64,000 nucleotides of DNA from Lumbricus rubellus (taxonomy: Eukaryota > Annelida > Clitellata > Crassiclitellata > Lumbricidae): NCBI GenBank assembly GCA_945859605.1, contig OX243816.1:31018074-31082073 (forward strand), given 5' to 3'. Shown piece by piece: positions 1 to 13,200 of the stretch (within the stretch, counting starts at the first letter, position 1; each line of letters opens with the position of its first letter). Made by a program: the position numbers and the translations under genes. The notes beneath the pieces were generated by a model, which was given only the letters and a program-made list of their open reading frames with translations, was not told where the DNA came from and ran no database searches.

Positions 1-1348
1 ATCTTTGCAAATAGCAACGTTTAGGCTATCCTACAAAAAGCTCATGCAGAATCCTTACGAGCGCCACCACCATAAAGCGATGTGATTTCAGGCTCGGTGT
101 CCGCCCCTTCAGCGCCCGTCATAATAAGGTGCAACGTCCTAAGGATGACCTGCTTATTTGTAGAATATAATTATAGAAATTCATTGGTATATGACCTATA
201 GCCTACATCAGTGGTTCCCAACTTTTTTTGACTTTAGGGGCAATTTGTCTAAGTTGGAGGACACGAGGGTCACTTTTCTCATTTGAAGGACATTATAGGT
301 CTAACGGGGCCACGAGGGTAAAATTTAACTATAGCTAAAAGCAGATAAAATTGCTATAGGCCTAACTGAATCAAAATATAATGTTTGATGTTATTCATAG
401 ACTTCGAAATAAAATAATTTGTAAAAAAATAATTATGTGTTCCATTATGTCCAAATTGCCAATTTTTCATACACGGCCTAAGCTTATAGAGTGACACGAA
501 AGTTTGTTCACCGTTTTCAAAAGGCATTGTCTCAGTAGGCCTAACGGCTTCATATTTCTTTATAGGCTAGTATTTTAAGTCAAATGAAAGATACTGGTAC
601 AAATTTGATTATGATCAGGTTCATTGTTGCCATTATTTATAGAAAAATGTAAAGAATTTTCAGGACATTCTCTGAAATTTTATAGAGTTTCATTTAAAAT
701 TGACAAGTATATCGCCAAAACAAGAAGGGTATCAGTTCAATTGGGACACCGTGTAGCCTATAGCGCTGCCAATAGTCAACTCTCGTGCATATAGATGCAT
801 GCATCAGAGTTGTGGCGGCTTTAGCTGTAAGCGAGCGACGAACCGAGCGAATCTGACGAAGATGTTTGAAACGTGTACGACATACATTCGTCACATGTTC
901 TGAAAAATGGTCAATTCATGGTTCAGAGTCGCAACAAAGTCACGCACAGCGGTAGACAAAGGCAAAGTCAGCCCAGGAACTTAATGGATTGCTTTCGTCT
1001 GGAATTTGTCCAATCCTGGACTCCTGATTGCCTTCATTACACGCAGCATAGTGTAGTCCTAGGCAGGTGTACTTTCACCACTGTGCGACAGTGCGAGTAA
1101 TGAAAAAGAACCGATAGCCTAGCTGAAAACAACAATTTCTTGCAAAAAAATATCGCTTGAAATGTAAAAAAAATGCCAATCAGTCGCATGCCGCGCTAAC
1201 TGTTGTTGCCGCCTTTTTTGATCATTTTGTTGACGTCATTATTTAGAGAAAAGCCCTTTGACTGACGGCGGTCAATGGACTTTTCTATAATATATTCAGT
1301 GGAAGAAAAATTGTCACTTCCAAGAATGAGGTAATGGCATACAAGAGC
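1..1348. other. AT-rich spacer, no gene seen
   Basis: No open frame with protein-like composition or splice pattern stands out on either strand. At about 211 the word CAGTGGTTCCCAAC resembles the terminus of many hAT transposons, but I cannot find a matching opposite end, so I do not define an element. Several TAGGCCTA-type words occur (for example near 395 and 535). Confidence 0.5.
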
Positions 1349-1431
1349 TTATTTATTATTATGTGGTCGTTATTTGTTATTATGTGGTCGTTATTTATTA
1401 TTATGTGGTCGTTATTTATTATTATGTGGAC
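1349..1431. repeat. 21-bp minisatellite, about 4 copies
   Basis: About four consecutive copies of a 21-bp unit of the form gttatttattattatgtggtc, with single-base variants. The repeat is seen directly; I attach no function. Confidence 0.8.
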
Positions 1432-2024
1432 GACTTTCTTTCATCGGACTAAGCTAAAGACTTAACTGCTTAACTGGCATTAAATTTGCAGGTAACATAA
1501 TAAGAAATATATTCTTTCTTCGAGAAGTAGTGATCAGTGTAAGATCCGTCCTCCATCAGCATTAGACGCAAGAAGTCACTAAATATGGTTAAATTCCACT
1601 CGCCAGAGGAGCCACATGCGCAGCTCTCTCAGAGAAGCTTAACCGCAACGTCAGCTGAATAAACCACATTGAACAGCGTAAGAAGCCTCGGGAGGTGCAC
1701 CCTCAAAGCTATGTACCGTATTCATTCATTCGGAAACTTTTATAGCGCCTCTTGACGGAAGCTACCCAGAGGTGCTCCAGACATTAGCGCAACTAATAAG
1801 GGGATAGTTTTTGGCTTGGTGAGGAAGGATTCTGATCAGTGGAAGAATTGTGGAAAATTACTGGGGGGATTGGACAATGATCCACTTGGAATCTCAGTGT
1901 GAAAAACATACTTTAACATGGGGCTCTAAAAATGAATGGGGGGGGGTGGAAGCCCCAACCGCCCGGCAATTCTCACCCTGATTCTGATAGAGTCTCAGGG
2001 TGCAGGTGCAGCTCTATGGGAAGG
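1432..2024. other. Spacer with a short dispersed-repeat fragment
   Basis: No gene seen. Around 1730-1790 a fragment containing cttttatagcgcctcttgac resembles the 3' parts of dispersed repeats common in marine invertebrates (a 'tatagcgcc' motif also ends the SINEs of this window). It is too short to classify. Confidence 0.35.
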
Positions 2025-3047
2025 CCCATGGGCGCCGACTCTGCGAGGCCCGTGAGTGCTCAGCACCACCAGAAATTGGCCATGCGAGGCCCGCCTATGC
2101 ATGGGCACCACCAGAAATCAGCCGGCAAGATGTGCTTTTTAGGAGATTATTTCTCTGTTGGCATTGCTTATCTATAAAAATCATTCCGTCTTTTATAATT
2201 TTTTAAAACTCAGCTAGTCTACCTTACTATTACTCCAGTTTTACACCATGCGGTAGAGTGAACTCAATATTATTGGTCTTCAGTCGATCAGCGAATGCGA
2301 GGAAACCCGATATCCTGCTTATTCGATCCGCTTCCGTCATTTTTTTTTATTACGGACGAAGGCGACGATTTGAATGACATTGTTTCTTTAGGCCTATATT
2401 GTAGCCTATTGCATCCTCAATAGGGTTCTTCAGTGCTCGAGAGTCACCTCCCAGGATCATAAAAGCGGGATATTGTTTTGTCTTTAAAAACTACTTGAAA
2501 TACTATTTGAAAAACTATTCCACAGTGTTAATACTAAACAGTGGCTAATTGTCCGATTTCTTGTGCAAAATTTGAGTGCTTTTCTTCTGTGTGGATTCCA
2601 AGAGAAAATAAATAGGCTACATCAAACACAAAGAATGATAAAAAATTTAAATTGGGAAGAACATTATTTTATTGAAGTTTTAAATCATGTCTTTATGCAA
2701 TGAGATAACAGGAAATTTTGACAAGGATGTCATGACGTCAAAATGATAGCCTAAGGTTCTACCATCGCAGTGTGACAATAAAAAAATCGAAAATGGGGAG
2801 GAGCACATCCCGTTCCCAAACCCCTTCCCTGCTCGGCGCTGTGCTTCTCGGCGATCATACTTTGGTGGCGAGTTCGTCCCTTGAAAGCAGGACCTTGCAA
2901 GTCTCCGCCTTAATAAATGTGAACAGTGGTGATTTGAAATAAGTCTCCTATAAAAAAGGGTCAAAAAAATTTTCGCGCGCTTACGCGCGCATATTTTCAC
3001 TTTCTTTTGGGCACCCCCACTCTTCGGGTCAACTCGGCGCCTATGGG
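2025..3047. mobile_element. Candidate terminal-inverted-repeat DNA element, ~1 kb
   Basis: The left end reads CCCATGGGCGCCGA and the right end is its near-perfect complement (TCGGCGCCTATGGG). AAGG lies directly outside each end, consistent with a 4-bp target duplication. The longer match ctatgggaaggcc beside both ends makes the exact boundary uncertain. No transposase is recognisable, so it would be non-autonomous. The right half carries a GCGCGC-ttac-GCGCGC hairpin near 2976-2991. Superfamily not assigned. Confidence 0.45.
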
Positions 3048-3891
3048 AAGGCCATTCCAGACCACTGGACCAACCACAGAGGATGCTCGATTCTTCATGG
3101 TTGCTGTACGAGCAGAAGGAACCGTGAGTCTATTTTGGCTATTATAATGAGCAAGCGAAAGCTATGTAATAGCGAGAAACTATTGCTAGACGCTTGAGAA
3201 AGAACACTTACACGAGACGACAACATTTGAAGGCATCATTACTATTGCTGCATTTTCTAATCCAATTCTCTCAGGTGGAGTGCCTTTGGCCCCTTTTGGG
3301 TCTCCTGGGCAAGCCGACATGTTAGATAACTGCTGTAGCCTATAATTACAATATCTGTAATGAATGAGTTGGTTGCCGAATAAAAAATGTTATGTTATGT
3401 TATGTTAAGAAAGAAGGCAAAAAAAAGTATCGAACAGATAAAAAGAAATCGACGACTCATTGCCGAACTCGATAGAATTAAACAACGCATAGCATATCCA
3501 TCTTGATGTGGTGACAGTCTGTTGCTGATAATGAACGTCTAGCACCTTGACATATTTTTCAGGTGGATTTACATTTTTTATCCCTGATTCTGTTCTGTAG
3601 AATTGGTTTCCATTCCTTCCGTGAAAATGAAGATGGAGCGACTTACATGCATTACAGGGAACGTGTTCTGTATGCCTAACTGCCCATTAGACATCTGCCA
3701 AGCAGAGACAGACATAGATAGGGACAGAGACAGACAGTGACACACATAGACAGACAGTGACGGACAGAGATAGACAGAGACATGCAGACATACATAATAA
3801 CAACAACAACAGATCACTATAAAATTACATTTGTGGTTTGTGTCTTATTATTATGAATTTAGGTTGCTTTGTTTCTTGGGATCGATAAACT
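3048..3891. other. Spacer with a degenerate CAGACA-type repeat
   Basis: No gene seen. Positions 3385-3405 hold a short ATGTT pentamer run. Positions 3690-3790 hold a degenerate purine-rich repeat (gacagagacagacag-like). A similar repeat lies beyond the far end of the neighbouring pentanucleotide satellite (6440-6575). Confidence 0.5.
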
Positions 3892-6251
3892 AATTGAATT
3901 GAATTGAATTTGAATTGAATTGAATTGAATTGAATTGAATTGAATTGAATTGAATTTGAATTGAATTGAATTGAATTTGAATTGAATTGAATTGAATTGA
4001 ATTGATTTGAATTGAATTGAATTGAATTGAATTGATTTGAATTTGAATTGAATTTGAATTGAATTGAATTGAATTGAATTTGAATTGAATTGAATTGAAT
4101 TGAATTGAATTGAAATGAATTGAATTGAATTGAAATGAATTTGAATTGAATTGAATTGAAATGAATTGAATTGAATTGAATTGAATTGAATTGAATTGAA
4201 TTGAATTTGAATTGAAATGAAATGAATTGAATTGAATTGAAATGAATTGAAATGAATTGAAATGAATTGAATTGAATTGAATTGAATTGAAATGAATTGA
4301 AATGAATTGAATTGAAATGAATTGAATTGAAATGAATTGAATTGAATTGAATTGAATTGAATTGAATTGATTTGAATTGAATTGAATTGAATTGAATTGA
4401 ATTGAATTGAATTGAATTGAATTGAATTGAATTGAATTGAATTTGAATTGAATTGAATTGAATTTGAATTGAATTGAATTGAATTGAATTGAATTGAAAT
4501 GAATTGAAATGAATTGAAATGAATTGAATTGAATTGAATTGAATTGAAATGAATTGAAATGAATTGAATTGAAATGAATTGAATTGAAATGAATTGAATT
4601 GAATTGAATTGAATTGAATTGAATTGAATTGAATTGAATTGCATTGAATTGAATTGAATTGAATTTGAATTGAATTGAATTGAATTGAATTGAATTGAAT
4701 TGAAATGAATTGAAATGAATTGAATTGAATTGAAATGAATTGAATTGAATTGAATTGAATTGAATTGAATTGAATTGAATTGAATTGAATTGAATTGAAT
4801 TGAATTGAATTGAATTGAATTGAATTGAATTGAATTGAATTGAATTGAATTGAATTGATTTGAATTGAATTGAATTGATTTGAATTGAATTGAATTGAAT
4901 TGATTTGAATTGAATTGAATTGAATTGATTTGAATTGAATTGAATTGAATTGATTTGATTTGAATTGAATTGAATTGAATTGAATTGAATTTGAATTGAA
5001 TTGAATTGAATTGAATTGAATTGAATTGAATTGAATTGAATTGAATTGAATTGAATTTGAATTGAATTGAATTGAATTGAATTTGAATTGAATTGAATTG
5101 AATTGAATTGAATTGAATTGAATTGAATTGAATTGAATTTGAATTGAATTGAATTGAATTGAATTGAATTGAATTGAATTGAATTGAATTGAATTGAATT
5201 GAATTGAATTGAATTGAATTTGAATTGAATTGAATTGAATTGAATTTGAATTGAATTGAATTGAATTGAATTTGAATTGAATTGAATTGAATTGAATTGA
5301 ATTTGAATTTGAATTGAATTGAATTGAATTGAATTGAATTTGAATTGAATTGAATTTGAATTGAATTGAATTTGAATTGAATTGAATTGAATTGAATTGA
5401 ATTTGAATTGAATTGAATTGAATTGAATTGAATTGAATTGAATTGAATTGAATTGAATTGAATTTGAATTGAATTGAATTTGAATTGAATTGAATTTGAA
5501 TTGAATTGAATTGAATTTGAATTGAATTGAATTGAATTGAATTGAATTTGAGTTGAGTTGAGTTGAGTTGAGTTGAATTGAATTGAATTTGAATTTGAAT
5601 TTGAATTGAATTGAATTGAATTGAATTGAATTGAATTTGAATTGAATTGAATTGAATTGAATTGAATTGAATTTGAATTGAATTGAATTGAATTGAATTT
5701 GAATTTGAATTGAATTGAATTGAATTTGAATTTGAATTTGAATTGAATTTGAATTGAATTGAATTTGAATTGAATTGAATTGAATTGAATTTGAATTGAA
5801 TTGAATTGAATTGAATTTGAATTTGAATTGAATTTCAATTGAATTTGAATTGAATTGAATTGAATTGAATTTGAATTGAATTGAATTGAATTTGAATTGA
5901 ATTGAATTGAATTGAATTGAATTGAATTGAATTGAATTGAATTGAATTGAATTGAATTGAATTGAATTGAATTGAATTGAATTGAATTGAATTGAATTGA
6001 ATTGAATTGAATTGAATTGAATTGAATTGAATTGAATTTGAATTGAATTGAATTGAATTTGAATTGAATTTGAATTGAATTGAATTGAATTGAATTGAAT
6101 TGAATTTGAATTGAATTGAATTGAATTGAATTGAATTTGAATTTGAATTGAATTTGAATTGAATTGAATTGAATTGAATTGATTTGAATTGAATTGAATT
6201 GAATTGAATTTGAATTGAATTGAATTGAATTGAATTGAATTGAATTGAATT
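3892..6251. repeat. TTGAA pentanucleotide satellite with TTTGAA variants, 2.36 kb
   Basis: Almost pure tandem TTGAA, irregularly interrupted by 6-nt units (TTTGAA, TGATT, GAAAT variants), plus a short GAGTT patch near 5550. Read on the minus strand, the unit has no stop in any phase, and one-base-longer units only move between equivalent phases. That alone produces open frames of 659 and about 197 codons made of Asn-Ser-Ile-Gln-Phe. I regard these as artefacts, not genes. Confidence 0.95.
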
Positions 6252-6285
6252 CAGAGATTGCCAGAGACGGATGCAGACAAGCAGG

Positions 6286-6440
6286 GTGAGAATTGGCGGG
6301 GGGGTTAGGGGGGGGTTCAACCCCCCAGTCTTTCTTAGAGCCCCATATGTTAAAGTATGTTTTTTACCCCCCCCCCAATTCCAAGTGAATAATGGTCCAA
6401 CCCCCCCCCCCCAGTTATTTTTCCACAATTCTCATACTGC
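6286..6440. repeat. Small dispersed element, copy 1 (G/C homopolymer-rich)
   Basis: Starts with gtgagaattg and ends with the complementary type caattctcat, with internal runs of G and C. A clearly related segment sits at 26518-26672: same order of gagaattg, ttcttagagc, aattc-aagt and ttatttttccaca motifs. Two copies with terminal inverted similarity suggest a MITE-like repeat. Confidence 0.5.
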
Positions 6441-6575
6441 AGACAAGACAATCAAAAGCAGAGACGGAGACAGACAGAGGCAAGCAAAGGTGGAGAAATA
6501 TAGACAAAGGCAAACAAGAAAGACACAGGAAGACAGAGACGTACATGTAGAGACAGACAGAGACAGAGAGTGAGA
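6441..6575. repeat. Degenerate GACAGA-type repeat
   Basis: Purine-rich degenerate repeat (gacagacagaggcaag-like). It matches in style the repeat on the other side of the pentanucleotide satellite at 3690-3790. Confidence 0.6.
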
Positions 6576-6867
6576 TGGACAGACTGGCACAAGAGCACAC
6601 AACGGCGCAGACGTACAACGACATCGCGGCATTACATCTCCTTCTTCTCGTCCTTCTGGCTGGAATTAATCCCTCGCAGGGGAGGGGTCAGCCAATACAT
6701 CGAGGTATTACGTAAAGACTCTCAATTAACACAAGGCTATAGGCCTAGATGCAGAACACAACCAGAAGAGATTTCGACGTCCATCGCCAAAGTGTCTCAG
6801 AATTTCATATAGGCGATCCCGATCAGTTCCTCTGAAAAACTAAACAAACAGTAATAAAATGATTAAG

Positions 6868-7079
6868 TTTGTTTGTATGTGCACTTGTTATAGCGCCCCT
6901 TCAAGCTCTCTCTACTCAGAGTCGCTCCCGAATGCAGAGCGGACACTGCATCGGAGTTTCACGCCGAAGCGATGAGCAATTGTGAGTGAAGGACTTGTCC
7001 AAGGTCCTTACGCGGCGAGGTGGATTCGAACCTCGAACCTTCTGGCTCCAAAGCAACGACGCCACCACGTGCCCCACTA
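6868..7079 (-). repeat. tRNA-derived SINE, minus strand
   Basis: Read on the minus strand it begins with a tRNA-like head (ggcacgtggtggcgtcg, then B box GGTTCGAATCC). It continues through a body shared with 57011-57168 (cgcgtaaggacctt, cattcgggagcg, gagcttgaaggggcgctataac) and ends in a tail of acaaac units. Related pieces lie at 27655-27765, 30063-30135 and 39089-39330. The pol III A/B-box head and simple-sequence tail are the hallmarks of SINEs; it is not a functional tRNA. Confidence 0.75.
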
Positions 7080-7328
7080 TAAAGTAGGCTATAGATCAAA
7101 CGTTTATTAGCTGTTTATTAGCTAAAACTGAAGGACTGCATGGACGGGAGAGGAGGTAATTTTGCTTCGATTAGTAGATAAAGCGATTGACTAATTGCAT
7201 TCAATTTAAGATGTGCCTCATTGTGTAACTATTATACACCCTATGTTTTGTTTTATTTCTTTATTGCGTCAGAAAACTGAACAAGGCAGTAGTGCAAATG
7301 GCAACTGGAAGAGAGCAAAAAGTATTAT

Positions 7329-8994
7329 TGTAACGGCCTGCTGCCTCCTCGGAAGAAAACCACGTGACCGGGGGTCCCACCCTTGGTATTGCTCTTCAGC
7401 CTCCCAAGTGGTAGGTGCCCGCCCTGGAAATTCAAAGGAGGCGCCGCACTGTTGAAGGGGTTCTCTATTGTCAGGTAAGACTACAGATCCATCTAAGTAA
7501 GTAAGATCTACGGGATCCATTGATTTCCGTCTGGTAAAGTCGTAGTTTAGGGTTGGGTCTTCCACCTCAGGACGGGGATGTCTCTCATCGGTACCAGGAA
7601 TGGCTTCGGTCGAGTGGCGACATATGTCTGCGGTTCCCGGTCTGGGAACGACGGCTTCCTCTAATTGAAGACCGTCTGGGTTCGAATCCCCTTCAACAGA
7701 TTGTGTAAATCCCCAATCCTTAGATGTGGTCAACCCTTCCCTTCTCTTTTCCCTCATTACCTCACCTTCTTCTCGGGAAAGACTACCCCGGTGGTGTTGC
7801 TCTTGTAAGTGGCTTATCTCTTGACTAAGGGTCTTGAATTGGGACTCTTGTCGTTCCATAAACATCCCCAGGGTTTCTGACACAGTTAGTAAAAGTTCCC
7901 CAACTTGTTTACCCTTTGCTTCTAATTCATCAAGACGGTCAGGGGTTCCTCCCTTCTCCCCTTCAGTTATGCATTCCTCTAATTTCTCATCAGAGTGATC
8001 CTCAGACCTTATAGAAGTTTCCATTATTCAGTTATTTAATAACGTCAGATTTGATTTATTTTAATTAAACAATTCAACTGAATATAATGAATGAGCGTTA
8101 CTGACAATTAACATCGGTGATCGGGCCTAGATATTGTTCTTCAATAACTATGCAATATGTCTTCAAAGTCAGCAGAATCTCCGTAAATAATCAACAGGCG
8201 TGCACAACCTTAATTCTAGTAATCACGCTCTATAATTAACAGTCAGGTTTAATGTATCACAATTCAGTCTGCAGCTTTCAACCGTTATTCAATATCACCT
8301 TAGGTTTCAATTCTTATTATCAATCAACATTAATTTCTAATTAATTAACTACACTTGGTTTCGGATTCTGTTATGGAGCAATTAAATTAGTCGATACTTT
8401 CCTGCCCTTTCCGTGCAATTTGGCCAACACTCGCATTCGAATATGAAAAGAAGATCGGAAGATTTCTTGTCCGAATATTGGAATATAAGACATCAAAGAT
8501 TCACACAGAATCAGCCGCAAACGGTACCAAAACCCGTCGCTTAGTCACCGGTATATTCTTATTCATGAAATCAGGCAACCAGCCACACATTCAACATTTG
8601 TAGACCCCAAATACACGGAATTTCTGATCTTCCCGAGTCGAGCTCTCACTCCGATGAAAACTTCCAGTCGACTGCGCATTTCGGCGTTGGAAGCGGTCAC
8701 GTGGTCCGGATCGACCAATCAAAGGCTGACACGCAAAAGCGACAGTCGGACGCAAACCTCGGCCTCTGATAGGACGGACAATCTACTGCGATTGGTTACC
8801 ACAAGAAGATTCAGAAGCCTCGACAGAAGCCTCGAACAGAAGTACCCTCCCGTCGTCATGACGACCCTCGCAAAAATATACCATCTATGTGATGATCTAT
8901 AAATAGCACCATGATATCTAATAAAATAATTTGGTAAGTAAGTAAAAGCGGCCTAAAAGGACGTTAAATTGTAGCGGCCTTATAGAACGCTACA
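7329..8994 (-). repeat. 3' LTR
   Basis: Near-perfect copy of 12678-14343. It carries the first ~231 codons of the element ORF in the same phase, then runs into flanking DNA (an apparent 251-codon frame, 7269-8024) which I take to be a by-product of the LTR. Confidence 0.9.
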
Positions 8995-9004
8995 CACCCC
9001 CCAC
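8995..9004 (-). promoter_or_regulatory. Polypurine tract
   Basis: On the minus strand GTGGGGGGTG directly abuts the 3' LTR, the position and composition expected for the plus-strand primer of reverse transcription. Confidence 0.65.
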
Positions 9005-10238
9005 TTAATCCAATTTTCCACCTTAATGGAAAATTTCCAGAATAGGATCCGAAACCAAACAATATAATTAAGCAACCTTAACTAATTTACTACGGTACTA
9101 CGTAAGAACAAGATCCTCAATTGATACACATTGTACCGACAACCCCGGTACGCTTAGGTGAAAAAGGGTTCATGCCCAAAATAAATCAAGTCTACACTTA
9201 TGCACATCACGACACTGGTATCAGCAATTAAAGCGTATCACAAAGAATCTCTGTGCTGAATCAAATTTACAGTTAACACAAATTATAATCATCATTCCTA
9301 ATCCATCACTTGCACGGAGCCACTTACTAGGATTAATAAATGTCTTCCAAACACAATATTCCCCGCTCCGGCACCAAACCTTACTATACTATTATACTAA
9401 CAAATCAGCATGTTACAATTCGATTTAACAGGTTACCAATACTATGAATCAAATGCACATTACACAATAAAAGAAGACTGTATTGCTTTTAATTCTATCC
9501 TCACCGGTGATTAAAGAGATTTCTGGGAAAACTCTGTTCCTTAACTCAGCATACAACCGCGATCAGCGATGGACAGTCAATACTTCATTATCCACGTTAC
9601 ACGTTACTCTAGGGCTGAACTATTAAGCAAAGGCTTTACTGCTTAGTGAAGCATACCCAAGCCACACTAGGACGGATTTCTCCTATAGACCTGTGTATAG
9701 TCTGTCGACGTCTACCTTACAAGACGGAGCATAACAGAGCAGACCTTCCGGAACTAGCAAACAAAGGATTTACTATTCAGGGAAACATACCCAAGAAGCT
9801 AGTACGGATTTCTCCCTGGCTTATGCAAAAGACTTTCTACGTCCACCTTACAGGACGGAATATAATAGAATAGACCTATAACGCTGTCTGGACAATTACA
9901 ACCCACTATTCTACATCCGAACCCTGCCTTCACTAACCGTATAGAATTCAAAATAGCCAATAATCTCATCATAGATTATACAATTAATCATGGTTATGCA
10001 ATCACATCTTCTATATTACAAACAAGCACAGCATCCTTGCCCTTCTTCGTGGCAACAAAGAAAACAATGCAAATAGAACAACAAGTAAACAATTCTTACC
10101 TACCCCCATGATCTAACCTAGATCAAGTCTAGAAACAAAAATTCATATGCATTTTCATCCAAAGGAACTAAAACCAGGCTTCTCGCCAAAGCCTAAACCG
10201 ATCGCCATTACGCGATATTATCTTACACTAGCTATACG
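9005..10238 (-). other. 3' non-coding part of the LTR element
   Basis: About 1.2 kb between the ORF stop and the polypurine tract. I see no envelope-like or other long frame. It contains the imperfect duplication listed at 9629-9877. Confidence 0.6.
9629..9877. repeat. Imperfect tandem duplication, unit ~134 bp
   Basis: The two halves (9629-9762 and 9763-9877) share, in order, a gg-tttact start, catacccaag, acggatttctcc, gacgtctacctta/tacgtccacctta and gacgga-ataa-aga. The duplication lies in the untranslated tail of the LTR element and is much more diverged than the LTRs, so it predates this insertion. Confidence 0.6.
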
Positions 10239-13200
10239 TTACCTATATCTTACAGGGCGAACAATGTTCCTGCGAGGTCTCGCATCGGACATTATTTCCT
10301 CAACTTCAGGATTATTCAATCCATTCAGGGTCTCTAAGTCTAAAGGACCTATGGGAAACCTAACGGGTTTCACTCTCCTATCATACCGGAAATTTCTGTT
10401 AGTGACATGGCGCTGCATAAATCTTTGAGCAATTTCAAAATTATTATGCACATTCTCAATTGGATTCACAACAAAATCATCGGTACTAGACAAAGCATTT
10501 GCAACTGGAACATCTCCTAAAACTAAATCAACCGGCATGCACAGCTTTCTTGACAGGAACAGCCGGTTAAGAGTGAAACCAGTACTTTCACTTTCACTTG
10601 CTCGATAGGCGGCGAGGACGTAGGGAAGATGCACATCTTCCGAAGTGAAGTCGGTGAGAACAGACGGAAGATGTACACCAGCGGAGGGAGGATTTGCGAA
10701 GCCGGGAGAAGGATGCACATCCTCGTTAGAAGGATTCCGGGCTACCACCTGTAGAGGGAGTAGATTCGAAGTGAAGATCGATGAATCACAAATTTTCTTC
10801 AGGCGCGGAGTTCCGGTTCCTGCAGCTTTCGGCTGGCTGGTCCATGGTGCCTCCGAAGGTTTCGAAGTCGCTTGCACGGCTTGGATTTCTTCCTTTCTTT
10901 CATGGTCACGAGAAGCTACTATTCTGCGACACAGTCTCACACGTGGCTTGCAGTGAACGTCGAATCGGTGACTTCCCGCCAGAATCCAGTTGCGACCGAC
11001 ATGCCAAAGTACATTTTCGTCTTTCATCCAGGAAAGTCCAAGGATCAGTTCAGATACCTGTTCTGTGACTAGACAGGGAATCTTGAATTCGTGATCGCCG
11101 ATTTGCAGTTTCAGTATTGTCTCTCCCACAACGCGAATAGCAGACCCGTTAGCAGCTAACAAGGACTGTTCAGAATTCTGCACATCTTTAGGATCTACTA
11201 GCGAAGCAGGACATAATGTCATTTCGCAGCCAGAGTCAAGCAAGGCTAGAAGAGATCTGCCATTCAGTTTCACAGAGAGGTAGGCATCATTTCTACCTTG
11301 GACGTGTCTGACATTACCTTCTCGATTTCCGGTGGTGATGGCTTCCGAGTCGAATTCATGCAGAAGTTGGTCTACCGGTTCAATTAGCGCGCACGTCAGT
11401 TGGGCCAGTTTCTCCTCTTCAGTCCAACGGTTACTTTTCGAACATACTTCGAACTTCTTAAGGAACACTTCTACTGAGGTCTTACCGTTGTATCGGTCCA
11501 GCTTCATTCGCGATGTCATTCTTCTATCTGGAAAATTTGAATATTCAGTTTGTAGTTTCCCAGCAGGTTCTTTCCTTTCACGAGCAATTGATTCAGATCG
11601 AGACGGTTCGGCAGTGTCCTTTTTCGGCGACAACTCTCGAGCACAAGAGCTGACGATTATGGGTGGTTTTTCAGAAGCAACACCGCTCCCGAGTATGAAC
11701 GGATTAGGCAGTTCATCTTTGGGACCACCCGCGACAATCGGTTTCATCGTTGGCCACTGCATTAATTGTTTCGCCAGGACAACCCGTTCATCGTACGAGG
11801 CTGGACCGTAGTAGGGCACGAAGATGGGCTGTACTGTCTCACGAGGTAAGTATTCGTAGATCTGGGTAACCTGAGTTTTTAGCGACGAAGACATCGTTGA
11901 CATTATCGGCCGACTCGAAGATGTCGTCAGGGTGGGTATACGAGGAATCGAAGCAGAAGCGAACGCGATCTTTTCTGATTCAGGTTTCATTTCACGTACC
12001 TGGACGTCGTGCACACCCACATTCTTCGAAGAGATGATTCGTGGAGGAAATTCATTCGATCGTCGAAGGTCTCCAGTTTCAGTGTTCATGAATTGGTACG
12101 ACGAGTATGGGAAGGTGGCAGCCCGTGGAGTTGCAGATGACATGAGACGAGGATGTGCATCTCGTGGACCCCAGTCGTACTCTCGTGTGAACGACAAATC
12201 CCCATTTGATTTATCTACAACTAACATTCCAGAGTTAGTACATGTTTTCAAACAGTCTTGCCCTATAGCTATCGCATTTGAATCGAGCACAAATCGATGT
12301 AAAGGCCGCATATCAGTTATTTCTGAGTCTTCATTATTGCATTTCAATTGTTCGGTTATATCATTATTTAACCGGTTTTGTTTCATGCGCAAATACGACT
12401 CATAGTCAAAGCTTTCATAAATCGTATTTAAATCTCTATGATAGACAGTCTCATTCCTAACAATTTCGGGTTCTTTTCTGGCCCTTGTATCTTGACTAAG
12501 TTGGACCTGAGCGTCAGCTGTATTTGAACCTAGTTCCCAAACCTCACTTAGTCTAGGACCAAGTGTACCTGAACTTAATTTTACCTTACTTAATCTGGTG
12601 TCAATTGTATCTGCACTAGATTGGATTTGAACCTCTGTATCTGACCTTAATTTCAAAACCCCACTTCTGGTACCAATTGTAACGGCCTGCTGCCTCCTCG
12701 GAAGAAAACCACGTGACCGGGGGTCCCACCCTTGGTATTGCTCTTCAGCCTCCCAAGTGGTAGGTGCCCGCCCTGGAAATTCAAAGGAGGCGCCGCACTG
12801 TTGAAGGGGTTCTCTATTGTCAGGTAAGACTACAGATCCATCTAAGTAAGTAAGATCTACGGGATCCATTGATTTCCGTCTGGTAAAGTCGTAGTTTAGG
12901 GTTGGGTCTTCCACCTCAGGACGGGGATGTCTCTCATCGGTACCAGGAATGGCTTCGGTCGAGTGGCGACATATGTCTGCGGTTCCCGGTCTGGGAACGA
13001 CGGCTTCCTCTATTTGAAGACCGTCTGGGTTCGAATCCCCTTCAACAGATTGTGTAAATCCCCAATCCTTAGATGTGGTCAACCCTTCCCTTCTCTTTTC
13101 CCTCATTACCTCACCTTCTTCTCGGGAAAGACTACCCCGGTGGTGTTGCTCTTGTAAGTGGCTTATCTCTTGACTAAGGGTCTTGAATTGGGACTCTTGT

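Noticed and set aside
3859..6428. 659- and 197-codon minus-strand frames of Asn-Ser-Ile-Gln-Phe
   Set aside because: Produced wholly by the stop-free TTGAA/TTTGAA satellite; no start context, splice pattern or non-repeat domain.
8654..8902. 82-codon plus-strand frame, repeated at 14003-14251
   Set aside because: Repeated only because it lies in the LTRs, antisense to the element; no recognisable product.
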